From Leeuwenhoekiella sp. (GTDB taxonomy: Bacteria; Bacteroidota; Bacteroidia; Flavobacteriales; Flavobacteriaceae): a stretch of DNA of 64,000 nucleotides. The number at the start of each line of letters is the position of its first letter. The first letter of the stretch is position 1. A program made the position numbers and the translations under genes. The notes beneath the pieces were generated by a model. It was not told the DNA's origin, did no database searches, and was given only the letters and a program-made list of their open reading frames with translations. Below, one piece after another: positions 23,986 through 32,688 of the stretch. The stretch covers positions 1-64,000 of the forward strand of contig PAPI01000031.1 in NCBI GenBank assembly GCA_002708845.1, written 5' to 3'.

Positions 23986-25760
23986 TAGGCGTCGATTATG
24001 TTCATTTTACGCAGCAGGAAGGAGGCGTTCATATTTTGGCAAATTCCCTTTTTAAAGGTGTAGTCAAAAAGGAGTTCGTCGTTGATGATCTGCGCGTCAA
24101 AATAGTAGTTCTTCACAGGTTCGAGATCATCTGCCGCTTCACAAAGACTCAGGTCGTGGGTGGCGATGATTCCGGTAGAGTTAGAAGCCACCAATTTTTC
24201 AATAAACTTACGTGAACCAATAGCCTTGTCTGTACTGTTAGTGCCTTTTAAAATTTCATCCAAAATGATAAAATACGTATCGGTTTTAATCGCGTTTACA
24301 ATAAACTGCAGGCGTTTCAACTCTGAAAAGAAGTAGGATTCATCATCTGTTAATGAGTCGCTGGTGCGCATACTGGTGATCAGTTTTATAGGATGGTAAT
24401 TGGCTTGTTGCGCACAAATGGGAAGTCCCGTATTGCTCATTACGATAGCCAGAGATACGGTACGCAGAAAAGTACTTTTTCCGGCCATATTGGCCCCGGT
24501 AATGATAAAAAACTGTTCATTTTCTATACTGAAATCATTAGCCACAGCTTTTTGAGGATCAAGCAATGGATGAGAAAGGTCTTTAGCTTCTAAGGTTTGG
24601 CGGTCGGTTGTAAGCTTCGCAAACGCGTAATCGGGATGATTAAAATTAAAATTCGCCAGGCTGTTTTGGGCATCAAAAAAGGCGATAACCTCAAACCAAT
24701 TGGCAACTTCGCCGGCATTGGCTTCGATCCAGCGCTCGATCTTGTAGCATTGCCTTAAGTCTGAAAGGAAAAAGGAGTTAATAATAACACCCATAAGCAT
24801 ATTAGAACGCTGATCAAGAATGCCAAGCATCTTTGAAAACTGCTCAATCACTGCTGAAGCTTTGGCCTTTTGCGACTTGATCTTGTCCTGCTCCCGTTTT
24901 AAGTAAGCCGAAGAAAAATCCTGTTCCTCAAGCAGCAACATAAGTTTATGGTATTGCTCAAAAGTAGATTGCATCTTACTTGCCTTGTCCCAAAGCTCGT
25001 TTACCTTTTTCACATAAATACCGGAAATCCCTAACCCGATAAAAAATAACCACACCACAACACTTCCAGGAATCAGACTCAGATACGACAACACAAAGGC
25101 GATTACCGAAATGCCCGTGTATACATTAGGCACCCACCGCATTAGTTTGGGCATAAAACTGCTGTAATTCTTTAGCCAACTGAGAATATTATGAGCATTA
25201 TAGTCTGCTTTGACCAGTGCAGCTGTGGCTCTAAATTGCTGCCTCCACGTCAGATGCCCGGCGAGTTCTTTTACGGCTTCCTGTTTCTGCGGAATTTCTG
25301 TAATGTCATTTGCGGTAAGGAATTGAGCCAATTTGCGGGTTCCGCTTTCGAGGGCGGTACGGTTGAGGTATTGAAAAAAAGATCCGCGACCAAAGAGGTC
25401 TACATCCTGACTAAAAGCGTGTACAGGATTTTTAAAGGTTTCACCGGAAGGCAAATCGTGAAAGTCGCGATTCAACACACGCAATTCGGTCTCGTTTAAA
25501 ACAATCAATTCCTGCAAGAAATCGCGTTTGTACTGAAGCTTATTGTGCCGTGTAACCAAAATGAGAAACAGCACAATCTCTGTAACCACTATCCCTATCA
25601 CAATCCGCGTCTGCGCCCACAGAAAATAAATCGCAATAACCCCGGCCAGAAAAACCGACAGGCGAATCATACTGCTGGTAAAAAGTGCCGATTGTGCTTT
25701 GCTAAGCTGCGCTTTATAGTCGGTTACAAGGGAAGTATAGTTGTCTTTTGGGTTTTGCAT
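23985..25760 (-). CDS. Membrane-anchored MutS-family ATPase
   Basis: A 591-residue protein. The C-terminal third is a MutS domain V ATPase: Walker A GANMAGKST (about 428-436), signature region SDSLTDDESYFFSELKRL, Walker B FIILDEILKGTNS, and ATHD. The mismatch-recognition domain is absent. Instead there are hydrophobic pairs near residues 30-65 (FLAGVIAIYFLWAQ... VTEIVLFLILVT) and 210-255, which predict membrane insertion. It therefore differs from MutS1 and from MutS2 (no Smr domain). The family is widespread in Bacteroidota with unknown function. Coupling to the DUF457 gene suggests a membrane or envelope role rather than mismatch repair. Confidence 0.85.
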   Translation of the reverse strand: MQNPKDNYTSLVTDYKAQLSKAQSALFTSSMIRLSVFLAGVIAIYFLWAQTRIVIGIVVTEIVLFLILVTRHNKLQYKRDFLQELIVLNETELRVLNRDFHDLPSGETFKNPVHAFSQDVDLFGRGSFFQYLNRTALESGTRKLAQFLTANDITEIPQKQEAVKELAGHLTWRQQFRATAALVKADYNAHNILSWLKNYSSFMPKLMRWVPNVYTGISVIAFVLSYLSLIPGSVVVWLFFIGLGISGIYVKKVNELWDKASKMQSTFEQYHKLMLLLEEQDFSSAYLKREQDKIKSQKAKASAVIEQFSKMLGILDQRSNMLMGVIINSFFLSDLRQCYKIERWIEANAGEVANWFEVIAFFDAQNSLANFNFNHPDYAFAKLTTDRQTLEAKDLSHPLLDPQKAVANDFSIENEQFFIITGANMAGKSTFLRTVSLAIVMSNTGLPICAQQANYHPIKLITSMRTSDSLTDDESYFFSELKRLQFIVNAIKTDTYFIILDEILKGTNSTDKAIGSRKFIEKLVASNSTGIIATHDLSLCEAADDLEPVKNYYFDAQIINDELLFDYTFKKGICQNMNASFLLRKMNIIDA

Positions 25761-25796
25761 AAGTCTACTTAGCTATTCAATTATCTGTTTAATATA

Positions 25797-25811
25797 CGTG
25801 GCTACGCCACG
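25797..25811. repeat. Perfect inverted repeat, 6-bp arms
   Basis: CGTGGC-TAC-GCCACG lies in the 72-bp gap between the MutS-like and MmcQ genes. No T-run follows on the transcribed strand, so a terminator role is weak. Confidence 0.5.
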
Positions 25812-25832
25812 CGTAAAATTAACCTATGCAAA

Positions 25833-26213
25833 TCAGTTTAACCCCTTCAATTCCTCTTTTAGCTTTTTGGTAAGGCTGTTTACAATAAGCTCGTAACTGT
25901 GATCTACAAACTCATAAAGCTGACTAAGTGAAATCTCCCCATTTAAAACCACGGTATTCCAGTGATGCTTGTTCATATGCCAGCCAGGCAAAATGCTCTC
26001 GGGGTACTCGCCACGCAGTTCCAGAGCACGCTCGGGATCGCATTTGAGGTTAATTCGCGGTTCTCCAGCCTCCCAGCTATCGAGTCCGCTGAGGGCATAC
26101 ATTTTACCCATTACCTTAAAAACCAGCGTCTGGTTGTCAAACGGAAATTCTTCGGTAGTACCGGGTTTTTGCAAGCAATAGCTTCTGAAGTTATCGATGT
26201 TCATAGTCTCCAC
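25833..26213 (-). CDS. MmcQ/YjbR family protein
   Basis: A 126-residue protein with the YjbR fold signature: CLQKPGTTEEFPF at the N-terminus, the central FKVMGKMYAL, NLKCDP, and the C-terminal HMNKHHWNTVVL. The family has a double-wing DNA-binding-like fold; the molecular function is not established. The start chosen (METMNID) overlaps the stop codon of the upstream TPR-like gene; MNIDNF three codons later is an alternative. It is the last gene of a tight minus-strand series (GNAT, TPR-like, MmcQ). Confidence 0.88.
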   Translation of the reverse strand: METMNIDNFRSYCLQKPGTTEEFPFDNQTLVFKVMGKMYALSGLDSWEAGEPRINLKCDPERALELRGEYPESILPGWHMNKHHWNTVVLNGEISLSQLYEFVDHSYELIVNSLTKKLKEELKGLN

Positions 26214-26845
26214 TAATTAGTATTGATTCCATATTCAAAATTCAAAATCGCTTTTAGTTCTGATAATTGTACTTCCTTCTCAGGAAACCTGATCAGCAAA
26301 CTATCTAACAACTCTTTAGCAACGCCGCAATCCTCCAAATCATTCTTACAAAACTGACAGTAAGCTCGCAGCAGCCTGTAGTTCATCTCATAATCATTAG
26401 GGTATGCCCCAACCCCCTGTTTGTAGTAGAAAATCGCGTTCTTCCATTTTCCCTGAGAAAACCAGCGATCCCCAAATTCAATATATATTAAATATACTCG
26501 CTCATTTTTTTGAATCTGCTCCTGCCGGGTCTTATTTCGCTCCTGCACAACATCCTTAACTAAAAATGTACCCAACAGAATAGAAAAAAATAGACCCAAT
26601 AGCCCCAGGAAAGCAAAAAAGACGTTCTCCCGTTTGCGCCTTCTTTTAAATTTTGATTTTATGTTTTTAATCGCCTCTTTAGAATAGGCGTTGAAAGTTG
26701 GTTTGCCTTTAGCCCCTTTTAAGTCATTCTCGTTAATGCTGAGAAACGTGCGGTCTTTTTTAAAACGTGATTTTTTTCGGAGTAGCTTTCGGTTATTCCT
26801 CAAACTATCAATCATTCCCTTAGCACTACTCGAACCAAACATCAT
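26213..26845 (-). CDS. Single-pass membrane protein with TPR-like C-terminus
   Basis: A 210-residue protein. The N-terminal ~80 residues are strongly basic (KLLRKKSRFKK, KFKRRRKRE). One transmembrane helix follows (about 83-104, FFAFLGLLGLFFSILLG). The C-terminal region then has helical repeats of TPR character (GDRWFSQGKWKNAIFYYKQGV, YPNDYEMNYRLLRAYC) and a cluster of cysteines. No specific function is recognised. The basic cytoplasmic tail and exterior TPR part fit a scaffold. It sits 2 bp after the GNAT gene. Confidence 0.75.
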   Translation of the reverse strand: MMFGSSSAKGMIDSLRNNRKLLRKKSRFKKDRTFLSINENDLKGAKGKPTFNAYSKEAIKNIKSKFKRRRKRENVFFAFLGLLGLFFSILLGTFLVKDVVQERNKTRQEQIQKNERVYLIYIEFGDRWFSQGKWKNAIFYYKQGVGAYPNDYEMNYRLLRAYCQFCKNDLEDCGVAKELLDSLLIRFPEKEVQLSELKAILNFEYGINTN

Positions 26846-26847
26846 AA

Positions 26848-27375
26848 TTAAAACGGATAAACCATGATATAATCTTGCATTAGGTAGCCTTCGCCAATAT
26901 CAAAATCCCCGGAATACGCGGTTTTAAACCCGTAGTATTCATAGAATTTAACCGCTTTATTGTCGCGGTTTACGTTAAGCATTACACCCATCAGGTTTTC
27001 TTTTTTAGCTTCCGAAAAAGCGAAATCCATCAAAAAACGACCAGCTCCAGATCCCTGATTCTCGGGCATCACGTAGAGTTTATCCACTTTCATCCAGCTT
27101 CCCTCGCTTGAAAGTTTCGCATCTTGGTAATTGGGAATCAATGCCAAATACCCTATTGGCACTTCAGAATCATACAGAATATAAAAACGGCTACCGGTTT
27201 CTACCTGTTTTTTCAGCGAAGCGGTGCTGTACATGAACTCCATCATATACGCGATTTGCGCTTCAGACAGAATACCTTTAAAGGTCACCGGCCAGACCCG
27301 ATCAACCAGATTTTTTAAAAGCGGCCAGTCCTTTTCACCCACAGGCCTGACTTCAAACTTACTTGGAGTCTTCAC
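26848..27375 (-). CDS. GNAT family N-acetyltransferase
   Basis: A 175-residue acetyltransferase. Motif A, the acetyl-CoA pyrophosphate loop, is visible as LYVMPENQGSGAGRFLMDFA (about 108-127), preceded by the beta-4 strand PIGYLALIPNY. Motif B follows as NVNRDNKAVKFYEYYGFKTAY. The acceptor substrate is unknown. Its start overlaps the end of the DUF4230 gene by 17 bp, so the two are likely translated in a coupled way. Confidence 0.92.
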   Translation of the reverse strand: MKTPSKFEVRPVGEKDWPLLKNLVDRVWPVTFKGILSEAQIAYMMEFMYSTASLKKQVETGSRFYILYDSEVPIGYLALIPNYQDAKLSSEGSWMKVDKLYVMPENQGSGAGRFLMDFAFSEAKKENLMGVMLNVNRDNKAVKFYEYYGFKTAYSGDFDIGEGYLMQDYIMVYPF

Positions 27376-27985
27376 CTTCCTTTAATTTTGGAGTTTCGGC
27401 TGCCGTTTCCAGCGCTTTATAATCGAGTTTCCAGCCGATGGTTTGCACCAGATTTTCCATCAGGGAAACCGTGCTTAGCGCCTGCTTAGAAGCTTCGCCA
27501 AAGAGTCCGCTTTGCGGCACCTTATCTACAATATGCTGTTTGGCCTCCCGGTTAATTTCGGTGAGATCGGTTGATGTAAACGGGTTTGCCCAGCCTTCTT
27601 TTTTGTCGTAGTATTTAAAATCGGTTTCTATACTCAGCAATTCGGGTTGGGGAAAATCGGTTAAAATAATCGTGCGGTTTTTGACATCAGGGTGCATTTT
27701 TATTTTAGTCAGGTCAAAACCCACGTAAGCTTTGGCATCAATAAGCACTAGGGCTTTTTTACTCCCGAGAAAGAGATTCAGCCATTTATCTTTGACATTT
27801 TGATAGTGGTAGATTTCAGAAAAATCGCCTTCCACAGTGATGAATTTGCATACACTGCGTATTTTTTCCATCAATACCACAGACTGTTGCTGGGCATTTT
27901 GCTCACGCTTACTCCTGTTAAACCGTGCAAAAATAAAATAGGCAATAATACTGCCTGCTGCGAGACCAATGAATAGATATTCCAT
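27359..27985 (-). CDS. DUF4230 domain protein
   Basis: A 208-residue protein with one N-terminal transmembrane helix (about 3-20, YLFIGLAAGSIIAYFIF) and a DUF4230 domain (about 45-195; KFITVEGDFSEIYHY, LVLIDAKAYVGFDLTKIK, ILTDFPQPELLSI). The family is common in Bacteroidota and has no known function. Topology suggests a short N-terminal anchor with the domain either in the cytoplasm or the periplasm. It precedes the GNAT gene with a 17-bp overlap. Confidence 0.87.
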   Translation of the reverse strand: MEYLFIGLAAGSIIAYFIFARFNRSKREQNAQQQSVVLMEKIRSVCKFITVEGDFSEIYHYQNVKDKWLNLFLGSKKALVLIDAKAYVGFDLTKIKMHPDVKNRTIILTDFPQPELLSIETDFKYYDKKEGWANPFTSTDLTEINREAKQHIVDKVPQSGLFGEASKQALSTVSLMENLVQTIGWKLDYKALETAAETPKLKEGEDSK

Positions 27986-28003
27986 AACTCAAAGATAAAG
28001 TTA

Positions 28004-28351
28004 CTAGCCCATTTTACCCAGATGTGTGTCTTTAAATCCGGTTTCATATTTTAAACCATATCCCATTACCCGATCAAATGCCGCGTGCGAAAAAATGATG
28101 ATTCCGGCTACCTGCAACAAAAGGCTTTCAAAGTAAAACCCGAAAAGAAACAGCACGGCGCCCAGAATTTTCAAATGAAAAAAATTATAAGACCAGGCAC
28201 CTATTTTGGTTCCGAAAAGGTAGCCCAACATTGAAATATCAGGCAACAAAAACAAGCCAAAAAACCACCACCAGCTCAGATCGAGCGTTGAGAACAGGTA
28301 TACACCAAGTATTAAGGATCCTAATTCTTCGAGTTTAAGTAGTTGTTTCAT
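28004..28351 (-). CDS. DUF4260 small membrane protein
   Basis: A 115-residue membrane protein with about four hydrophobic segments. The motif series KLEELGSLILGVYLF, WWWFFGLFLLPDISMLGYLFG and HAAFDRVMGYGLKY is characteristic of DUF4260, a family of unknown function. It lies 2 bp after the cyclase-family gene and 18 bp before DUF4230, in a compact minus-strand run. Confidence 0.88.
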   Translation of the reverse strand: MKQLLKLEELGSLILGVYLFSTLDLSWWWFFGLFLLPDISMLGYLFGTKIGAWSYNFFHLKILGAVLFLFGFYFESLLLQVAGIIIFSHAAFDRVMGYGLKYETGFKDTHLGKMG

Positions 28352-28353
28352 AA

Positions 28354-29109
28354 CTAATCTTCAAAAGCATATAGCACCGGTTTGCTAGGGCTGGCATCAT
28401 TTTCAAAAGAAGCGATTTGCAGATTGAGCAAATACGAGCCGTCTGACACCGTATGGGGAACAAAAATCATTTCGGTAATGGTCGCATCCATTCTTATTTT
28501 TCCATCGGTGTTCCAAAACGCATTGTGTGAAGCAAGCACACCGCCATCTTCTTCCCGGTCAACGCTAGGCAGATCAATTAGCAGGTGTTTGATTCCGCTT
28601 TCGCGAAAGAAAACCGCTGTCTCTTCCAGCAAATAAGGCCAGTTTGTATGTGACCATTTGCGGCTTCTCTTGGTTGCCGTATTGGGCAGGGTTCGTATCA
28701 CCACAGCCTCCGGATTTTTACCCTGTAAGGCCCGTTGCGCCAGTTTTTTGGTAAACACAAAATCCCCATTATGCGGCTCGGGCACCAGTGTAATCACTTC
28801 CGCAGAAAACATAAAGGTCTTAAGATTCTGGTTGATGCTGTGTACTTTTTCGGTAATATGGCCCACGCATTCGGTGTGCGTGCCGTGCGCGTGCGGATTG
28901 TAGTAGATATTATTGAAATTAACAACCGCGCCCTGAGCCACCGCGGCAACCCACTTGCCTTCGACTACCGGTTCAATTTTAGGCGGATTAAGATACCAGG
29001 CCACAGGATTTGCATCACCACTCACTACAGGAATACTGATGTCTATGGGTTTGCTAAAATCTACGGTAACGGGTTTTTTGTTTAGAGTAATTGTTGCTCG
29101 CATAGGCAT
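28354..29109 (-). CDS. Cyclase-family (kynurenine formamidase-like) hydrolase
   Basis: A 251-residue metal-dependent hydrolase of the cyclase family (Pfam PF04199). The metal motif HAHGTHTECVGH (about 73-84) is the expected HxGTHxDxxxH-type signature, with Glu in place of Asp. IDLPSVDREEDGG near the middle supplies another conserved segment. Relatives include bacterial kynurenine formamidase, but no tryptophan-pathway gene is nearby, so the substrate is open. No signal peptide is seen. It is the first gene of the run leading into DUF4260 and DUF4230. Confidence 0.85.
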   Translation of the reverse strand: MPMRATITLNKKPVTVDFSKPIDISIPVVSGDANPVAWYLNPPKIEPVVEGKWVAAVAQGAVVNFNNIYYNPHAHGTHTECVGHITEKVHSINQNLKTFMFSAEVITLVPEPHNGDFVFTKKLAQRALQGKNPEAVVIRTLPNTATKRSRKWSHTNWPYLLEETAVFFRESGIKHLLIDLPSVDREEDGGVLASHNAFWNTDGKIRMDATITEMIFVPHTVSDGSYLLNLQIASFENDASPSKPVLYAFED

Positions 29110-29164
29110 TTCATTAAGTTGCCTTATAAGTTAGTATTTTCAGAAAAAGTTACGGCTAAAAAAA

Positions 29165-30349
29165 TCAAGAAAGATTGAGCAGGAAGAGATCGCTCGCCAG
29201 ACCGTCGCTTAAAAACTTGCCTTTTTTAGTGACTACAATGCGGTCGCCATCGCGAAATAGGAGGTGTTCTTCCAAATGTTTTTGAGCCTGCTGCAGCGCG
29301 TATTCTTTAAATTTTAGACCGAAAGATTCTTCAATTTTTGAAAGCGAAATGCCCCAAATGGTGCGCAAACCGGTCATCACATATTCGTTGTACTTATCGG
29401 TAACTGAAAGCGTCTCGCGCTCAACCGGAAGCTGCCCGGCCTCAATGGTCTTTATGTATTTGGGATTGTTGTTGATGTTCCAACTGCGGGTATCGCGATC
29501 ATAGCTGTGTGCCGAAGGACCGATACCCAGATAGGATTTACCCGTCCAATACGCTGTGTTATTTTGCGAGAAATAGCCGGGTTTGCCAAAATTGGAAAAC
29601 TCATAATTCTCAAATCCTGCTTTGTACATCGTGTCGACCAAAATCTCAAAATGCGCCTGAGCCACGGCATCATCCACCGGTTTTACAATTCCTTTCTCAA
29701 TAAATTTTTGAAGGGCCGTATTGGGCTCCACGGTGAGCGCGTAACTGGATATATGCGGAATGTCAAGCTTTAATGCGATTTGTAAATTCTCCTGCCAGCG
29801 GGCATTACTCATATCGGGCATACCGTAAATCAAATCGATGGAAATGTTATCGAAGTAGTCTTTGGCCAGTTCCAAACAACGTACCGCCTCGGTTGCGTTA
29901 TGCGCCCGGTTCATCAGCTTTAAATCTTCTTCAAAAAAGGATTGCACCCCGATACTCAACCGATTAATGCGTGACTGTGCCAACATCTGCAGCTTTTCTT
30001 CCGTCAGGTCATCAGGATTGGCTTCGAGGGTGATCTCCGGATTTTCTGCAACCTCAAAATGCGCATCGATGGTGTTGAAAATTTGTTCCAACTCATCAGC
30101 ATCCAGTAAACTGGGTGTGCCGCCGCCAAAATAAATGGTTTGTAAAATACCAAGGATTTCATCCTTGCGCAGTGCTATTTCCCTACAAAGCGCATCAACG
30201 AGCTGACTCTTTTTCTTTAATGAGGTCGAAAAGTGAAAATCACAATAATGACAGGCTTGTTTGCAAAAGGGTATGTGAATGTATAATCCGAGCCCCCCAG
30301 CCCCCGAAGGGGGAGTTTCCTCAATTTCTGAAAAAATAAATTTTTTCAT
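29165..30349 (-). CDS. hemW: HemW-type radical SAM protein
   Basis: A 394-residue radical SAM protein. The cluster motif is CKQACHYCDFHF (CxxxCxxC, plus the extra downstream residues of this family), after LYIHIPF. YFGGGTPSLL, SIGVQSF and DLIYGMP follow, the usual HemN/HemW blocks. The CxxxCxxCxF form and the lack of the extra N-terminal cysteine of HemN fit HemW, a heme chaperone, rather than coproporphyrinogen dehydrogenase. The N-terminal ~20 residues (EETPPSGAGGLG) are encoded by a GC-rich palindromic repeat that appears to have been added to the gene. Confidence 0.9.
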   Translation of the reverse strand: MKKFIFSEIEETPPSGAGGLGLYIHIPFCKQACHYCDFHFSTSLKKKSQLVDALCREIALRKDEILGILQTIYFGGGTPSLLDADELEQIFNTIDAHFEVAENPEITLEANPDDLTEEKLQMLAQSRINRLSIGVQSFFEEDLKLMNRAHNATEAVRCLELAKDYFDNISIDLIYGMPDMSNARWQENLQIALKLDIPHISSYALTVEPNTALQKFIEKGIVKPVDDAVAQAHFEILVDTMYKAGFENYEFSNFGKPGYFSQNNTAYWTGKSYLGIGPSAHSYDRDTRSWNINNNPKYIKTIEAGQLPVERETLSVTDKYNEYVMTGLRTIWGISLSKIEESFGLKFKEYALQQAQKHLEEHLLFRDGDRIVVTKKGKFLSDGLASDLFLLNLS

Positions 30350-30397
30350 TGTGATTGTTTAAGCCCCTTTTGGAGGTTTGGGGGATTTAGGGAGTTT
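30290..30397. repeat. GC-rich palindromic repeats invading the ends of hemW and ruvC
   Basis: CCCCC-GAA-GGGGG (30301-30313) lies in the hemW N-terminal codons, and a related AGCCCCTTTTGGAGGTTTGG segment (30362-30381) forms the 3' end of ruvC. Both contrast sharply with the surrounding composition and contribute the Pro/Gly-rich ends of the two proteins. Confidence 0.6.
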
Positions 30398-30952
30398 ACG
30401 AGCCACAACGCGTTTTTCGTTCTGCTTAACAAAAGCATCCCAACCCGTGTAGCTTTTACCCGTTTCTACCCGACCGGCGTTAAAGTGATGACAAACCGCA
30501 GCTGCGAGACCATCGGTACTGTCCAGATTTTTAGGCAGGGTTTTGAGTCCAAGGAGGCTTTGTAGCATTTTGGCGACCTGCTCTTTGCTGGCATTTCCGT
30601 TACCAGTGATGGCCATTTTAATTTTTTTGGGCAGATATTCCGTCACGGGAATCTGACGTGAAAGTCCGGCAGCCATCGCCACACCCTGAGCGCGGCCCAA
30701 TTTGAGCATAGACTGCACGTTTTTACCAAAAAACGGTGCCTCCAACGCCATCTCATCGGGATGATAGGTATCTATGAGTTCTATGGTACGTTCAAAAATG
30801 AGTTTGAGTTTCACGTAGGGATCGTCGTACTTTTTGAGCAACAATTCATTCATCTGAATAAATTCCATCTGTTTGTTAACCACCTTAATGAGTCCAAAAC
30901 CCATAATGGTTGTTCCCGGATCAATCCCTAAAATGATTTTTTCTGATTTCAA
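30359..30952 (-). CDS. ruvC: Crossover junction endodeoxyribonuclease RuvC
   Basis: A 197-residue Holliday-junction resolvase. The acidic catalytic set is visible: Asp11 in LGIDPGT, Glu in ALEAPFFGKN, and the C-terminal DSTDGLAAAVCHH. It cuts four-way junctions with RuvAB. It is slightly longer than usual (about 160-185) because the C-terminus ends in a Pro/Lys-rich tail (KLPKSPKPPKGA) encoded by a palindromic repeat. The hemW gene begins 9 bp downstream. ruvA and ruvB are not in the window. Confidence 0.95.
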   Translation of the reverse strand: MKSEKIILGIDPGTTIMGFGLIKVVNKQMEFIQMNELLLKKYDDPYVKLKLIFERTIELIDTYHPDEMALEAPFFGKNVQSMLKLGRAQGVAMAAGLSRQIPVTEYLPKKIKMAITGNGNASKEQVAKMLQSLLGLKTLPKNLDSTDGLAAAVCHHFNAGRVETGKSYTGWDAFVKQNEKRVVARKLPKSPKPPKGA

Positions 30953-31004
30953 GCGCTAATTTTTTTCCATCTTTGATGCTTTCGCAAAGCTAACCATTAT
31001 CAGC

Positions 31005-32123
31005 GTGACCGTCATTGCCCTATTCTTAATCTTGTATATTTTGCTCATCTCGGGGCTTTGTGTGGGTTTTGTAAAATTACCGCACGAGCGTAACGCATTT
31101 GACAACCCGTTGTTTACAGATACCAAAACCGGGTTTTCGATACTAATCCCTTTTAGAAATGAAGCGCAACATCTGGAGGCTTTATTGGCAACATTGAATT
31201 CTCTGGATTATCCGGATGAGCTGTATGAAATCATCCTCATCAACGATGCTTCTACAGATAACTCACTGGACGTAATTGAACAGTTTCTTGCTACGCATCA
31301 ACACCTGAAACTGAAAATACTAAACAGTAAGCGCGTTTCGGGCTCACCAAAAAAAGATGCGCTTGCTCTTGGGGTTACTGAAGCGAAAATGGATTGGATC
31401 ATCACCACCGATGCCGATTGCCGGGTGCCTACAAACTGGTTGAAGCATTACAATTATAAAATTCTACGTGACAATTGCCGTTTTATCGCCGGGCCGGTTT
31501 GTTTTTATGAGAATCAAAACAAAATACTTACTGCATTTCAGCAGCTTGATTTTTTAAGCCTGCAGGGCGCGACTATAGGAAGTTTTGGTCTGGGACAGCC
31601 TTTTATGTGCAATGGCGCCAATCTGGGGTTTTTAAAAAGCGAGTTTTTAAGACTGAAGGGTTATACTTCCAACAATCAAATCGCCAGCGGAGACGATGTG
31701 TTTTTGATGCAGCAGTTTTTAAAAGCTGACAAGCAGCGTGTGGGATATCTTAAAACTCAGGGTGCATTGGTAAAAACCGCTCCGCAACCGGATTTAAAAT
31801 CGTTGGTTAATCAGCGGAAACGCTGGGCTGCAAAAGCCTCCGCATATACCGGATGGTTTGCAATCCTAACTTCCATACTTGTTCTTTTAGGGAATGCTTC
31901 GATAATAGCCGGGTTACTTTTTGCTGAAATCTACTACTTACTAATCTTGAAAGTGGCGGTAGATTTTCTACTCATTTGGTGTACCGCACATCTTTTCGCC
32001 CAGAAGAAAAGCTTACCACATTTTATCTGGGTTGCTGCGATATATCCGTTTTTTACGGTTTATGTGGCTGTTGTGAGCCAGTTTGGGAATTTTACGTGGA
32101 AAGGCCGCGGGTTTAAACGCTAG
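31005..32123 (+). CDS. Family 2 glycosyltransferase, membrane-bound
   Basis: A 372-residue protein starting at GTG. One transmembrane helix precedes the catalytic domain (residues 3-22). The GT-A blocks are FSILIPFRNEAQHL, ILINDASTDNS (UDP-sugar Asp), TTDADCRVP (DxD-like) and QRKRWAAKA (the QxxRW-type motif). Two or three helices follow (about 285-355). This is the topology of processive or lipid-linked GT2 enzymes making surface glycans. The neighbouring genes on the other strand belong to the envelope. The sugar and acceptor are unknown. It ends 2 bp from the converging lipoprotein gene. Confidence 0.88.
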   Translation: MTVIALFLILYILLISGLCVGFVKLPHERNAFDNPLFTDTKTGFSILIPFRNEAQHLEALLATLNSLDYPDELYEIILINDASTDNSLDVIEQFLATHQHLKLKILNSKRVSGSPKKDALALGVTEAKMDWIITTDADCRVPTNWLKHYNYKILRDNCRFIAGPVCFYENQNKILTAFQQLDFLSLQGATIGSFGLGQPFMCNGANLGFLKSEFLRLKGYTSNNQIASGDDVFLMQQFLKADKQRVGYLKTQGALVKTAPQPDLKSLVNQRKRWAAKASAYTGWFAILTSILVLLGNASIIAGLLFAEIYYLLILKVAVDFLLIWCTAHLFAQKKSLPHFIWVAAIYPFFTVYVAVVSQFGNFTWKGRGFKR

Positions 32124-32125
32124 TC

Positions 32126-32605
32126 CTATTCCACTTTAACAACAACCGGCATTTTAAAAGCGGTTTTGACGGGAATCCCGCGTTTGTGTGCGGCAATTAT
32201 TTGAGGTAACGAATCAAGGCTGTCTTTAAGCCAACCTTCCAGTTGTGGCAATTGACTGGCGATGGTATCCGGAATTTGCGCCTCTTCAATAGTCAAATCA
32301 CCCAATTCGCTGATGCTGAAATAAAGCCAGACGGTGTCGTTAATTTCGGTTTCGACAATCATAGTTTTATTGGAAAGCTGACGCTGAAAATTGCGCTGCA
32401 GTTCGTTCTGAAAACAGGTATAGCGCGCCTCTTGAACCTGTAAATTTTCGCAGGAAGCAAAAGTGGGATATTCCTCAACCTCGTTCATATTGAGGGTTTT
32501 GAGTTCTTCCTGCACCAGATCGTCTGAAGAGATTTTTTTGGTCTCGAGATCTTTACACGAAAACAGGTTAAGGGCAAGCGCCAAAAGAACTACAAATCGA
32601 ATCAT
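32126..32605 (-). CDS. Lipoprotein with TonB-like C-terminal domain
   Basis: A 159-residue lipoprotein (lipobox LNLFSC, Cys17). After a linker, residues ~50-158 follow the pattern of the Bacteroidota TonB C-terminal domain: YPTFASCE, YTCFQNELQRNFQRQL, a strand WLYFSISELGDLT, then DSLPQIIAAHKRGIPVKTAF and a final MPVVVKVE. There is no transmembrane anchor and no proline linker, so it is not a normal energy transducer. The domain may bind TonB-dependent receptor plugs or work in envelope stress; this is inference. Confidence 0.7.
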   Translation of the reverse strand: MIRFVVLLALALNLFSCKDLETKKISSDDLVQEELKTLNMNEVEEYPTFASCENLQVQEARYTCFQNELQRNFQRQLSNKTMIVETEINDTVWLYFSISELGDLTIEEAQIPDTIASQLPQLEGWLKDSLDSLPQIIAAHKRGIPVKTAFKMPVVVKVE

Positions 32606-32688
32606 GGAATGACTTAAATCACTGGCAAAGATGTAAAAACGAGCGGAATAAAACTAGTACTTGATCGGCTAACAGCCTTTTACCGAGT

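Noticed and set aside
25797-25811. Terminator after the MmcQ gene
   Set aside because: The stem is perfect but short and no T-run follows on the transcribed strand.
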